Below, piece after piece: positions 38,154 through 50,417 of a stretch of DNA of 64,000 nt (its first letter is position 1; every line of letters begins with the position of its first letter). The notes beneath the pieces are model-generated. The model ran no database searches. It had not been told where the DNA came from and saw only the letters and a program-made list of their open reading frames with translations. This stretch comes from Siculibacillus sp. GTDB lineage: Bacteria > Pseudomonadota > Alphaproteobacteria > Rhizobiales > Ancalomicrobiaceae. The stretch is taken from the NCBI GenBank assembly GCA_030247555.1, contig JAOTSD010000014.1:1-64000 (forward strand), read 5' to 3'. Position numbers and translations under genes: made by a program.

Positions 38154-39143
38154 TCAGGCCGGTTTGCGGTCGAACTGGCCGTGCGGCCGGAAGCGCCAGA
38201 GATAGGAGTCGAGCTCGGCTTCGATCGAGGTCGGCTCGATGCCGAGCCCGGCGAGGGTGCGGCCCTCGGCCAGAGCCGCCGCGGAGACGACGTTGTCGGA
38301 CTTCAGCAGTTCGACCTGATCCTCGGTGAGGAGCGGCTTCGGCAGCAACTGCAGGAATTTCGCCTGGAACTTGGCGAGGCCGAAGGGCAGCGGCACCAGG
38401 AAGCGTCGGCGGTGGGTGGCGGCGAGCACCGCCTCGACGCATTCGCGGAAGGTCTTCACCGCGGGACCGCCGAGTTCGTAGACGGTTCCCGCCTTCGCCC
38501 CGCCCTCGACCGCGATCGCCACGGCTTCGGCGACGTCGCGCACGAAGACCGGCTGGAAGCGGGTCACCCCACCCCCGATCAGCGGCAGCACCGGCGACAG
38601 CGAGGCGAGGAAGCCGAGCCGGTTGAAGAAGTCGTCGTCGGGTCCGAAGATCACCGAGGGCCGCAACACCACCGACGCCGGCAGGGCGGTGAGCACCGCC
38701 TCCTCGCCGACCGCCTTGGCGCGGGCGTAGGCCGAGCGAGAATTCGCGTCGGCGCCGATGGCCGAGACCTGGACCATCGCGCCGATACCGGCCGACCTGG
38801 TCGCCTCGGCGATCATGTGGGCGCCGTCGGCCATGACGTCGTCGAAGGTCTGCTTGCCGCCCTGCGCCAGGAGACCGACGAGGTTGACCACGGCGTCGGC
38901 ACCCTCGACGGCGCGCTCGATCGACCAGCGGTGTTCACGGCGGATGTTGGCCTGAACGGCGACGATCTGTCCGGGGCCGCCGCAGGGCTGGAGCGGGCCG
39001 GCGAGGTCGGGGCGACGGACGGCGGCGCGGATGCGCCAGCCACGGCGGGCCAGCGCCCGGACGACCTGGCGGCCGACGAAACCGGAACCGCCGAAGACGG
39101 TGACGAGCCTGCCCCGGGCGGAGCCGTTGAGGGGAGCGGACAT
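38154..39143 (-). CDS. NDUFA9-like NAD(P)-binding protein (atypical SDR)
   Basis: 329 aa. Rossmann motif VFGGSGFVGRQVV near 15-27; the usual Tyr-x3-Lys of classical SDR enzymes is replaced by the motif in SAYARAKAVGEEAV. This is the complex I NDUFA9-type family of alphaproteobacteria, linked to quinone or complex I biogenesis in mitochondria; its bacterial role is unclear. The start is the ATG at 39143. Confidence 0.85.
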   Translation of the reverse strand: MSAPLNGSARGRLVTVFGGSGFVGRQVVRALARRGWRIRAAVRRPDLAGPLQPCGGPGQIVAVQANIRREHRWSIERAVEGADAVVNLVGLLAQGGKQTFDDVMADGAHMIAEATRSAGIGAMVQVSAIGADANSRSAYARAKAVGEEAVLTALPASVVLRPSVIFGPDDDFFNRLGFLASLSPVLPLIGGGVTRFQPVFVRDVAEAVAIAVEGGAKAGTVYELGGPAVKTFRECVEAVLAATHRRRFLVPLPFGLAKFQAKFLQLLPKPLLTEDQVELLKSDNVVSAAALAEGRTLAGLGIEPTSIEAELDSYLWRFRPHGQFDRKPA

Positions 39144-39261
39144 GCGCGGAATCCTCGTCGTCTCGAAATGAGATACGCCGCTGTTTAGCCTTCTCGGCGG
39201 CTCCTGTGAAGCGGAGAAGCCGACACCTTCGACGAAAGCGGGGATCGGGGGAGGTAAGCGA

Positions 39262-39290
39262 TTGACAAGCGCCTCGCGACTTCGTAATCA
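39262..39290 (+). promoter_or_regulatory. Sigma-70 promoter of tRNA-Leu
   Basis: -35 TTGACA (39262-39267), 17-bp spacer, -10 TAATCA (39285-39290). Transcription would begin a few bases before the mature tRNA at 39301. Confidence 0.75.
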
Positions 39291-39300
39291 CGCCGCCGTT

Positions 39301-39385
39301 GCCCAGGTGGCGGAATTGGTAGACGCGCTGGTTTCAGGTACCAGTGGTGAAAGCCGTGGAGGTTCGAGTCCTCTCCTGGGCACCA
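39301..39385 (+). tRNA. tRNA-Leu (anticodon CAG)
   Basis: 85 nt including an encoded CCA. Acceptor GCCCAGG pairs with CCTGGGC. The anticodon stem CTGGT/ACCAG closes the loop TTCAGGT, giving anticodon CAG. A long variable arm (type II tRNA) and T-arm GGTTCGAGTC are present. A promoter lies upstream and an intrinsic terminator 18 bp downstream. Confidence 0.97.
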
Positions 39386-39402
39386 TCTCTCCTCACGGAG
39401 CG

Positions 39403-39427
39403 AACGGCGGATCTCCGCCGTTTTTTT
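39403..39427 (+). terminator. Intrinsic terminator of tRNA-Leu
   Basis: Stem ACGGCGG/CCGCCGT with an ATCT loop, running into seven T residues at 39421-39427. A classical rho-independent terminator on the plus strand. Confidence 0.9.
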
Positions 39428-39566
39428 GTGCCCGCGGCACGCCGAGCACGTGGCGACGCGACCTCGATCGATCTCGGACGGGTCGAAACGTCGCGAGAGT
39501 CCCACCTCATCTTGCTCGCCCCTCGCAGATCCCGATCTCCGGGCGGGGAGGATCAACGCTTCGACG

Positions 39567-40100
39567 TCACAAGCCGCCGGTCCGCCGGCAGTTTTCCATG
39601 TGACAGGTGACGAAGTCGCCGCGGTCGTTCTCCTCGGAGGTCGACTTGGTCTGGACCTCCATGTAGCCGCGCACGGCGACACCGCCGAGCGCTTCGGAGA
39701 AAAGGCCGAGGACCTCGGAGTCCTGAGCGACTCGGCAGGCGTCGATGGTGACGAAACTGACGCGCGGCACGAAATACGAGGCGATCTGCGAGACGATGGG
39801 CCTCCATTGCGGCGCGTTCTTGGCCGCGAAGACGCTGCGCCCGAGAGCGAAGGCACCGTCGTCGCCGTGGCAGGAGATCCGCAGATGGGCGACCTTCGAT
39901 TTGTTGGCGGTGCAGGTCGAGACGACCTTCTTCGCCAGATCATCCCAGCATCCTGCCCAATGACCGCCGCCCGCTTCGAATAGGCCGATCTCCAGCATCG
40001 AGGACAGCATGGCCATTCCGCGGATGCCGGACGGCTTGGAGACGAAGTTGATCAACTCCCATCTCTGACCGGTCCTCGAGTTCTGAAAAAGGTGCGACAT
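39567..40100 (-). CDS. Orphan protein with caspase-like (CHAT/DUF4347-like) His-Cys pattern
   Basis: 177 aa, no signal peptide or membrane segment. I do not recognise a named family with certainty. The stretch 71-92 (AHLRISCHGDDGAFALG) places His78 after a hydrophobic strand, and 112-124 (PRVSFVTIDACRV) places Cys122 after the next strand, followed by a helix and GGVAVRGYMEV. This is the order of the catalytic dyad in clan CD proteases (caspase, CHAT, DUF4347). Start at 40100: GAGG lies 6 bp upstream in the coding sense. It is monocistronic, between tRNA-Leu and the broken DUF2336 gene. Confidence 0.6.
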   Translation of the reverse strand: MSHLFQNSRTGQRWELINFVSKPSGIRGMAMLSSMLEIGLFEAGGGHWAGCWDDLAKKVVSTCTANKSKVAHLRISCHGDDGAFALGRSVFAAKNAPQWRPIVSQIASYFVPRVSFVTIDACRVAQDSEVLGLFSEALGGVAVRGYMEVQTKSTSEENDRGDFVTCHMENCRRTGGL

Positions 40101-40281
40101 GGCGAACCTCGGTACGAAGGCGGGACGAGCAGAATTGGAAGGAGCGACGGCGATGTCAATCCGTGTCGCACGCCGCCGGCGACGGGACGTTCGGTGAAGG
40201 TGGCACGACGACAGGTGGTCGGCGCGCATCCCGAGCGAAAATGGGGAGCGGCGAAGCGCCCACGGTCGATCTCGGGCGGGT

Positions 40282-41363
40282 TCACACGCCCATGACGTCG
40301 GCGCGGATGCGGTGGAAGCGCAGGGCGCGCTCGGCCGTGACGCGATCGACGGTGCGATATTCGGTGGCCATCTTCTCGGCTTCCGCGTGCGGCAGATGGA
40401 GACGCTCGCAACGCAGACGCGACAGCTTCAGATAGGTGCTCTGTCCGACGCCGGCGGAACGACGGACGAGCGCAGTGCCGAAATCGTTGACCTCGTGCAG
40501 GACGTTGGAGACGTGCGCCTCGGGCAGGCCGGCGACGTCGGCGAGGAGCGTCGCGATGTCGACGAGGCGTTGGCCCATGATCAACGCGTCGAGGCACTGG
40601 TCGAGGCGATGGCGGCCTTCGCGGACGGCGGTGGCGAGGCGCAGGGCCTCGAGCCGGTCCTGGTGATGCTTCTCGCGCGATCGGGCGACCTTCTCGTGGG
40701 CGGAGAGAGCGAGCTCGGTGGCGGCCGCGCGATTGGCGCGGATGAAGGCGCGCAACCGCTCGCCGGCACCGTGTTCGAGCGAGGCGACGAGACGGTCGAG
40801 GCGCTCGAAGTCGATGTCGTCGCGATCGAAGAGGCCGGCGCCGACCTCGTCGAACTTCGTCGCCTTGAAGGCCAGCTCGCGCAGGCCGGCGGCCGAGAAG
40901 CGAGCGCCGGCGTTGCGCGTGACGCCGGCGAGGACGTGGCGGTCGCCCGATTCGATCAGCATGTCGGTGACCGCCTCGCTGAGGCTCGATCGGCGGGTCA
41001 TCGCCAGCAGGTGACCGGTTCCGCGTGCCGTGCCGATGGCGCGCAGGTCCTCGTCGGTGAGAACGTCGCAACGCTCCAGCATCGGACCGGCGACGGCGAT
41101 GTCTTCGTCGTGGGCGAGCGCGGTGGCGAGGTCGCGCGGCGTGCGCGACAGCGCGGCGACCCGCTGGGAGAGTTGCACCTTCTCGCTGGAAGTGACCCGG
41201 CCGATGAGCCGGCAGAGATGTCGCCGAAGAGCACGACCTCCTGATCGGTGTGGTCCTCGATACCGTCGATGAAGAGATCCGAGAACTTCTGCATGATCGC
41301 CCGACGGGTCTTGCTCGAACGATCACGGGCGAGGATCAGCAGGTCCGTGCAGGAGGTCGACAT
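40282..41363 (-). pseudogene. DUF2336 protein gene, broken by a one-base deletion
   Basis: Two frames together make one DUF2336 protein of about 360 aa. Codons from 41363 read MSTSCTDLLILARDRSS... to VVLFGDI. Near 41213-41222 the frame shifts and continues as RLIGRVTSSEKVQLSQRVAALSRTPRDLATALAHDE... to the stop at 40282. Restoring one C after GACAT would give FGDILCRLIGR. DUF2336 proteins are HEAT-like and common in alphaproteobacteria, function unknown. Either a recent pseudogene or a sequencing error; an ATG at 41375 is an alternative start. Confidence 0.8.
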
Positions 41364-41375
41364 CGTGATGCCCAT

Positions 41376-41814
41376 CACCGCGCCGGCGTCTCGCCGTGAA
41401 ACCGGTCGATCGACGACCGGCACGACGACACCACGTCCCCAATCCGCCGAGCCGAGCGGCGCGACCCCGCCGTTCAGGCGGCCGATCGAACATGCACCGA
41501 CGAGGATCGAGACGGACTGAAGCGATCGGCCGGTTCGACGCGCCGCGGAGCAGGCCGCGAGCCCCTACGCAGGGGCGACGGCATCGACCGGCGCCCCGAC
41601 CCACGCGGCTCCGGCCCGCCGGCGATGCGGCGAAGGCCCGTGACGCCACGTCGGGACCGGAAGCCACTCGGCAGGCGCGTGTCCCGACGCGGCGACGACG
41701 GCGCAGGGGGACCCCGGCCGGACGACGGGCGGTCGCCTCCCTCCCCCCGGGGGCGCCGGCCGAACCCGGACGATCGCAACGACGAAGTGATCGGCGGCGA
41801 CGGCCGGGTGGCAC
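41376..41814. other. Gene-free region before tRNA-Ser
   Basis: About 440 bp of GC-rich DNA between the DUF2336 remnant and the tRNA-Ser promoter. The frames open here on both strands have skewed Arg/Pro/Ser-rich composition and no family features. I see no gene. Confidence 0.55.
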
Positions 41815-41843
41815 TTGTCACACCCTTTCGCCCTGTGTATAGG
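41815..41843 (+). promoter_or_regulatory. Sigma-70 promoter of tRNA-Ser
   Basis: -35 TTGTCA (41815-41820), 17-bp spacer, -10 TATAGG (41838-41843), about 30 bp before the mature tRNA. Confidence 0.72.
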
Positions 41844-41873
41844 GACGTCGCTCGTTCGACCCGAGTTTCTCGC

Positions 41874-41963
<90 letters not shown>

Positions 41964-41992
41964 TTCACTTCCGACCGAAACTCGGTGAATCG

Positions 41993-42019
41993 ATTGAGAA
42001 ATCGTCCTGATTTCTCAAT
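41993..42019. repeat. 11-bp inverted repeat 30 bp after tRNA-Ser
   Basis: ATTGAGAAATC and GATTTCTCAAT flank GTCCT. It could act as a weak terminator for the tRNA or as an arm-type site of the island. There is no T tract. Confidence 0.55.
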
Positions 42020-42189
42020 GCGTTGCTCGGCTCCTCAGGAGCACGGGCATGCGCCGGATCGACGATGTACCAACAAATGTACCAACGGATGTACCAGGTG
42101 AGGCGCCGGCTCCCGGTCTCCTGATCGTGTCCCGAGAGGTGGTGTAGCTGACCGTTGGCCAGCGGGGCGCGCCGATATGGGCGGCGGAC

Positions 42190-43454
42190 TCAGGCCGCCA
42201 TGTTCGGCAGGCCGGGGACGGCGGGATCATCGCCGATGGCGGCGATCGTTTCCAGGGTCATGCAGCGGGATCTCTGGACCGCCCATTCGTCGTTCTGTTC
42301 GAGCAGGATCGCCCCGACCAATCGGACGATGGCGTCTTCGTTGGGGAAGATGCCGACGACCTCGGTGCGGCGCTTGATCTCGCCGTTGAGCCTTTCGAGT
42401 GGATTGGTGCCGTGCAGCTTCGCCCGGTGCGGGGCCGGGAAGCTCATGTAGGCGAGGACGTCGGCTTCGGCGTCGTCCATGAAGGCGGCGAGCTTCGCCA
42501 TCTTCGGCCGGAGTTGGTCGGCGACGGCGCGCCATTGACGGCGGGCGGCATCGGCGTCGTTCTGAGCGAAGGCCGTTGCGATGAAGGCGGAGACGACCCG
42601 GCGGCCGTTCTTGCCGGCGTGCGCCAAGGCGTTGCGCATGAAGTGTACCCGGCACCGCTGCCACGTCGCCGTCAGAACCTTCGACACCGCCGCCTTGATC
42701 CTCTCGTGCGCGTCGGAGATCACCAGTTTCACACCACGCAGACCCCGCCGGGCGAGTTTGCGTGAGGCAAGGCGGTCCAGAAGGTCTCGGCCTCCGACGG
42801 CCCGATGCCCATGCCGAGCACCTCGCGCCGGCCGTCGGTGTTGACGCCGACCGCGACGATCACCACCACCGACACGATCCGCCCGTTCTGGCGGACCTTC
42901 AGGTAGGTCGCGTCGATCCACAGGTAGGGCCAGTCGCCTTCGATCGGGCGATCGAGGAAGGCCTTCACCCGTTCGTCGATTTCCTCTTACTCGACAGGCA
43001 AATGCTTGCATTTGCCGAAAGGGCGCACAACCGGCTGTACCCAAGCTCTTCGAGATCCCGCTCATGCCGAGCGACTTGACCAGAACGTCGACCGAGCGCG
43101 TCGATATGCCTTGGATGTGGGCTTCCTGGATGACGGCGGTCAGCGCCTTCTCGGCCATCCGGCGCGGCTCCAGGAAGCTCGGGAAGTAGCTGCCGGTGCG
43201 AAGGCGCGGGATGCGCAACTCCACGGTTCCCGCACGGGTCTCCCAGTCGCGCTCACTGTAGCCGTTGCGCTGCGCCAGACGGTCCTGGCTCTTCTCGCCC
43301 CACTCGGCCCCCGTGTGGGCGCCGATCTCGAGTTCGACCGGGCGCTCGGCGGCGAAGCCGATCATCTGGCTCCGCCGGCCTTCGGCTCACGCAACACATC
43401 GGCGTCGGCGCTCTTCTCCACGGGCGCCCGCAGGCTCATCATCACGTCGGTCAT
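42190..43454 (-). pseudogene. IS256/mutator-family transposase, inactive
   Basis: Pieces of one transposase of about 400 aa lie in different frames. The beginning is MTDVMMSLRAPVEKSADAD at 43454. Compared with the expected reading, about 20 extra nt near 43366-43385, about 37 extra nt at 42987-43023 and a single-base loss near 42755-42775 break the frame. DDE residues survive in pieces: Asp in [10 protein letters not shown], Asp in VISDAHE, Glu in NPLERLNGE. The C-terminal 200 residues are intact. It cannot make an active enzyme unless sequencing errors explain all three. Confidence 0.87.
42987..43023. repeat. Small palindromic insertion inside the transposase
   Basis: About 37 nt interrupt the codons for the SRLCEEIDER region of the transposase. 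The insert carries arms GGCAAATGC (42997-43005) and GCATTTGCC (43008-43016) around TT, a near-perfect stem. The flanking bases match the expected IS256 sequence on both sides. Confidence 0.55.
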
Positions 43455-43601
43455 CGGTGGTTCCTCGGTCGGGTTGGGTCTCGCAACTCCGACCATACCG
43501 GCGTACCGCCGATGGCCACCTTCCTCGTCAGCTACACCACATCACGGGACACGATCCGTGATCGCCATGAAGGCGTCGGCATCCATGAGGTGCAACCGGG
43601 T

Positions 43602-45587
<1,986 letters not shown>

Positions 45588-45911
45588 GGGTCATCCTCCC
45601 GACGTCCGCCGCGGTCGCGTCGACGAGGATCGCGCCGCAGTTCTGAAGCGGTCCCGACGAGGCCAGTGTCGCGCGGGTGTCGCATTCTGCGACGGTCGTC
45701 GCGCCACTGTCGTCGGCCGCGTCAGTAGACGTAACCGATGTCGACCGATAGGTCCATGGGCACATATCGCGAGCTCTGAAACGATTTAGCGACGACCCTT
45801 TCGCATCAGGGACTTAACCGGGAGGGCGGTCGATATTCGTTCGGACGGGAGGCCGGTTGGCACGGCCCTGGCAATCGGAGGGGCACTCGAAAGCCATGGG
45901 AGGACACGAGT
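45588..45911. promoter_or_regulatory. Divergent control region between acoR and exaC
   Basis: 324 bp without a gene. It contains the inverted repeat GTCGCA-TTC-TGCGAC at 45679-45693, set within a larger imperfect symmetry (CAGTGTCGCGC on the left, GTCGCGCCACTG on the right), and the sigma-54 promoter at 45858-45873. The repeat is 165-180 bp upstream of the promoter, the right distance for an enhancer-binding site. Confidence 0.6.
45858..45873 (+). promoter_or_regulatory. Sigma-54 promoter of exaC
   Basis: TGGCACGGCCCTGGCA: the -24 box TGGCACG is perfect, the spacing is 4 nt, and the -12 box reads TGGCA against TTGCA (one mismatch). It is 38 bp before the exaC start codon. Expected to need RpoN (8672-10246) and the divergent AcoR-like activator. 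Confidence 0.8.
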
Positions 45912-47432
<1,521 letters not shown>

Positions 47433-47446
47433 TCTCCCCGCGACGC

Positions 47447-47529
47447 GGGATCGGGCGGCGGCGACGTCGCCCGATCCCGGCCGCTCCCCTGGACCGCATC
47501 GGCGCCTCGGCGCCGGTGCGGTCACTTTT
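47447..47529 (+). terminator. Tandem hairpins after exaC
   Basis: First stem GGGATCGGGCG/CGCCCGATCCC (47447-47457, 47468-47478). Second stem GACCGCATCGGCG/CGCCGGTGCGGTC (47492-47504, 47511-47523, one wobble), followed by CACTTTTC. They probably end or reduce transcription before DUF779. Confidence 0.6.
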
Positions 47530-47577
47530 CACCGGCCGCCATCGACAGGTGGCGACGGCTCGTCGGAAAGAGAGACC

Positions 47578-47964
47578 ATGACCGAGGCGACCGCATCCAT
47601 CGCACCGCCCGCCCGAGTTCTGGCGACACCGGTCGCGCTCGACTTCATCGCCGAACTGACCGCCCGCCATGGCCCCGTGCTGTTCCACCAGTCCGGCGGC
47701 TGCTGCGACGGCTCGACGCCGATGTGCTGGCCGCGTGCCGACTTCATCGTCGGCGACACCGACGTCCGCCTCGGCGAGATCGGCGGCGCCCCCTTCTTCA
47801 TGGCGCGCTCGCAGTTCGAATACTGGAAGCACACCCAGCTCATCATCGACGTGGTGCCCGGCATGGGCGGCATGTTCAGTCTCGACAACGGCACCGGCCG
47901 ACGGTTCCTGACGCGATCGCGGTTGTTCGAGGACGGCGAATCGACGTTGCTCGACCTGCCGTAA
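47578..47964 (+). CDS. DUF779 domain protein
   Basis: 128 aa. The family is almost always found next to aldehyde or alcohol dehydrogenase genes; molecular role unknown. The core motif HQSGGCCDGSTPMCWP near 40-55 has three Cys and a His, suggestive of a metal site (inference). No membrane segment. It is 145 bp after exaC, behind a pair of hairpins, and most likely belongs to the same regulon. Confidence 0.88.
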   Translation: MTEATASIAPPARVLATPVALDFIAELTARHGPVLFHQSGGCCDGSTPMCWPRADFIVGDTDVRLGEIGGAPFFMARSQFEYWKHTQLIIDVVPGMGGMFSLDNGTGRRFLTRSRLFEDGESTLLDLP

Positions 47965-48246
47965 TGGTGGCGCAGGTGATCATGACGTCGCGCGCGATCC
48001 AAAGCAGCGCCAGTGCCCGACCGCAGCCAAGCTTGGCCCACGCCTCGGCTCTGCACCAGCGATTCGACTCGGTCGGAGCGGAGGGCCACGATGTCTGCGG
48101 CTTCGCAGGTCTGTCCGGGGTGCGCTCGAAGCGATGGGGACCGAACATCCCGTGCAACGGGTTCACCGGAGATTCTTTCGCGCATATTCGCGTCACCTAA
48201 CGGATCGTCCACCAATTCGTGCTCTTCTCGCCAAGATGGGACCGGC

Positions 48247-49020
48247 ATGGAAGGGATGCCAGACATGGGCGGTCGGAAGCGCGTCTCCTTCGACGAACTG
48301 ACGCTGCACTATCAGCCGCAGATGACGGCCGACGGGACACGTGTCGCGTCGGTGGAGGCTCTGCTGCGGGTTCTCAAGCCGGAACCGCGACTGATGGGGC
48401 CGGCGGACGTGCTGGCGCATTTCGATGCGCCGAAGGACGCCGAGGCACTCGACTGGTGGGTGGTTCGGACCGCCTGCCGCGACGCGCTGCGATGGCCGTC
48501 GATCTCCATCGGGCTCAACCTCACCGCCGGCAGGTTTCGCGATCCCGGCTTCGCCTCGCGCCTGGCATCGGAGGTCGCGGAGATCGGCGTTCCGCCGCAG
48601 CGGATCGAGCTCGAGATCGTGGAAGGCTCCTACATCGAAGACTTCGACACGGCGGTCGCCAACATCAATGCCCTGCGCGCCATGGGGTTCCGCATCGCGC
48701 TCGACGACTTCGGCACCGGCTTCTCCTCGCTCACCTATCTGCTCAAGCTGCCGGTCGACAAATTGAAGATCGACAAGTCCTTCGTCGATGGGGTCGGTTC
48801 GATCCAGTCGGCGGCGATCGTCCACTCGGTGGTGGCGCTGGCGCGGGCATTGGGGCTGAAGATCACGGCGGAGGGGGTGGAGACCGAGGACCAGCACCGC
48901 TTCCTCAAGGTCGCCGGCTGCCACTACATGCAGGGCTGGCTGTTCCACAAGGCGATGAGCGCCGAGGCCGTCGACGACCTCCTGGCGAGCGATCGACCTA
49001 TGCGGCTCGCCGCCGGTTGA
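48247..49020 (+). CDS. EAL-domain cyclic-di-GMP phosphodiesterase
   Basis: 257 aa, essentially a lone EAL domain. Catalytic features are kept: EALLR (Glu37), GLNLTAGR (Asn), the Glu of IELEIVEG, loop-6 DDFGTGFS, LKIDKSFV (Lys), AEGVET (Glu) and MQGWLF (Gln). It should linearise c-di-GMP to pGpG. There is no sensor domain, so it may work through partners. Three in-frame ATGs (48247, 48256, 48265) are possible starts. The 282-bp gap before it contains no gene that I can support. Confidence 0.88.
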   Translation: MEGMPDMGGRKRVSFDELTLHYQPQMTADGTRVASVEALLRVLKPEPRLMGPADVLAHFDAPKDAEALDWWVVRTACRDALRWPSISIGLNLTAGRFRDPGFASRLASEVAEIGVPPQRIELEIVEGSYIEDFDTAVANINALRAMGFRIALDDFGTGFSSLTYLLKLPVDKLKIDKSFVDGVGSIQSAAIVHSVVALARALGLKITAEGVETEDQHRFLKVAGCHYMQGWLFHKAMSAEAVDDLLASDRPMRLAAG

Positions 49021-49139
49021 CCTTCGGCCGGGCCGATCGTTCCATCGCCGAACCGACGACATCATGCGAACCACGGAACGGCGGCCGACGAGGCCGCTGC
49101 TTCGCGACGTCGCGGGTCGCCGACCCGACCGGCCGCGGT

Positions 49140-50417
49140 TCAGTTGGTCAACGCCGTCCGATTGGAGTTCGGGCCGACGCCGGCCGGAACGGGGATGGAG
49201 GTCGCGCCGTAGTCGGTGTTGAGCACCATCGTCGGTCCCTCGGAGAGAGAGAACTGATTGGCCACCACGATGGTGTAGGCCGACTTGTCGGCGACCGGGC
49301 TCTGTGCCGCGACATGCAACCGGCCGCGCGACAGGTAGATCGTGCCGAGCAGCATGCGGGTGTCGTTGCTGGTGATCTCGTGCTTCTGTCCGAGCGGGGC
49401 GGCCCGATCCTCGAAAATCAGGATCCCCGCCATGTCGCCGCTCTTCGGCGCGGTGAGCGAGACCGACGAGGGTCCGTCGAAGCGGATCTGGGCACCCTTG
49501 CCGGTCAGGAACAGGCCGACGTTGGCGCCGGTCAGGGCACCCTGGCCGGTGACGATCAACGGGCCGTCCTTGATGACGTAGACGCCGGGCGAGAAGGTCA
49601 CCTTGGCGCCCTTGTCGATGGTGATGCCGCCGCAATAAGTGCCCGGCATCAGGGTGGTCGCCACGCCCGCCAGAACCAGATCGGTCTGGATGCAACCGGC
49701 GGCATGGGGCTGCGGTCGAGCCGCCAGCGGGTCGGGGAGAGCGGGGCAGTCGAGTTGTGGGTCGGGGGTGAAGCTCGCCTTCTTGGCGCCGAACTTGCCG
49801 CCAGCGGTGCAGATGAAGGCGGCCTTGATCGAGGCGTCGTCCTTGGCCTCGAGCCCGCCGGAACCGGTCGAGTTGGAATAGACCGAACAGCCCGGCGCCT
49901 CGAGCTTGGCGCTCTTGTCGAGGAAGACGGTCTTGTTGGCGTCCTTGTCGAGGCCGATGACGCAGATCGGGGCGCCGCCGACCACCTTGGCGGTGGCCGA
50001 GACCGTGATCTCCGCCATCGATGGTCCGAAGGCCTTCAAGACGTAGGTCGGCAGGCTCGAGGTGATCGTCACCTTGACCGTCTTGGCGGTGGTGTCGACC
50101 GCCGGGGTCACCGAGATCGATCCGGGCGTTTCGGCCACCTTGGACAGAGTGGCGAGCGCGTGCGTCCGAGCGACCTGTTCCACCGTCTGTACGGCGGCGT
50201 TGCCGAGGCGGAACTCCTTGGCCCCGGCCAGCGCCGAAGCATCCGCGGCGTTCTGCAACTGCGTCTGCGTGGCCGACATGGCGGCATAGTCGACGGCGCC
50301 CCCCGCGACCACGATCAGCCCGACGGCGACGAACGAAAAGACGGTGACGGTCGAGGCGCTGCCATCACGGCGGAAGTGGCCGAGCTGCTCCGACAAGGCA
50401 CCGAAGCGAGGGGTCAT
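49140..50417 (-). CDS. TadE/TadG-like pilus-assembly protein
   Basis: 425 aa. The N-terminus has one membrane helix (about 25-46, VFSFVAVGLIVVAGGAVDYA) typical of the TadE/G-like Flp pilus group (MSATQTQLQNAADASALAGA follows). The remaining part is outside the membrane: a region with 5 or more Cys (about 150-240) and a Gly/Thr-rich beta-type domain (about 245-415). The tad secretion genes are not in the window. Its ATG overlaps the stop of the response regulator gene (ATGA). Confidence 0.82.
   Translation of the reverse strand: MTPRFGALSEQLGHFRRDGSASTVTVFSFVAVGLIVVAGGAVDYAAMSATQTQLQNAADASALAGAKEFRLGNAAVQTVEQVARTHALATLSKVAETPGSISVTPAVDTTAKTVKVTITSSLPTYVLKAFGPSMAEITVSATAKVVGGAPICVIGLDKDANKTVFLDKSAKLEAPGCSVYSNSTGSGGLEAKDDASIKAAFICTAGGKFGAKKASFTPDPQLDCPALPDPLAARPQPHAAGCIQTDLVLAGVATTLMPGTYCGGITIDKGAKVTFSPGVYVIKDGPLIVTGQGALTGANVGLFLTGKGAQIRFDGPSSVSLTAPKSGDMAGILIFEDRAAPLGQKHEITSNDTRMLLGTIYLSRGRLHVAAQSPVADKSAYTIVVANQFSLSEGPTMVLNTDYGATSIPVPAGVGPNSNRTALTN

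Larger units (their letters stand above)
42123..43556 (-). mobile_element. IS256-family insertion sequence, decayed
   Basis: Terminal inverted repeats of 29 bp at 42123-42151 and 43528-43556 differ at only two positions; both begin GATCGTGTCCCG from outside. The interior encodes a mutator-type transposase with at least three disruptions. No clear 8-9 bp target duplication: flanks read GGTCTCCT and CGTGATCG. It lies 160 bp after tRNA-Ser, the place where an island integrase is usually found. Confidence 0.88.

Noticed and set aside
39185..39943. Minus-strand frame containing EDSNLHGFHHWYLKPARLP
   Set aside because: This is the antisense translation of tRNA-Leu, a frequent false gene call.
39301..41300. 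tRNA-Leu as the integration site of a second island
   Set aside because: I found no second copy of its 3' end in the following region and no integrase; the intrinsic terminator is intact.
47965..48246. Possible small gene between DUF779 and the EAL gene
   Set aside because: Frames on both strands are short and unlike any family; the EAL gene's frame is open here but the domain starts after 48247.
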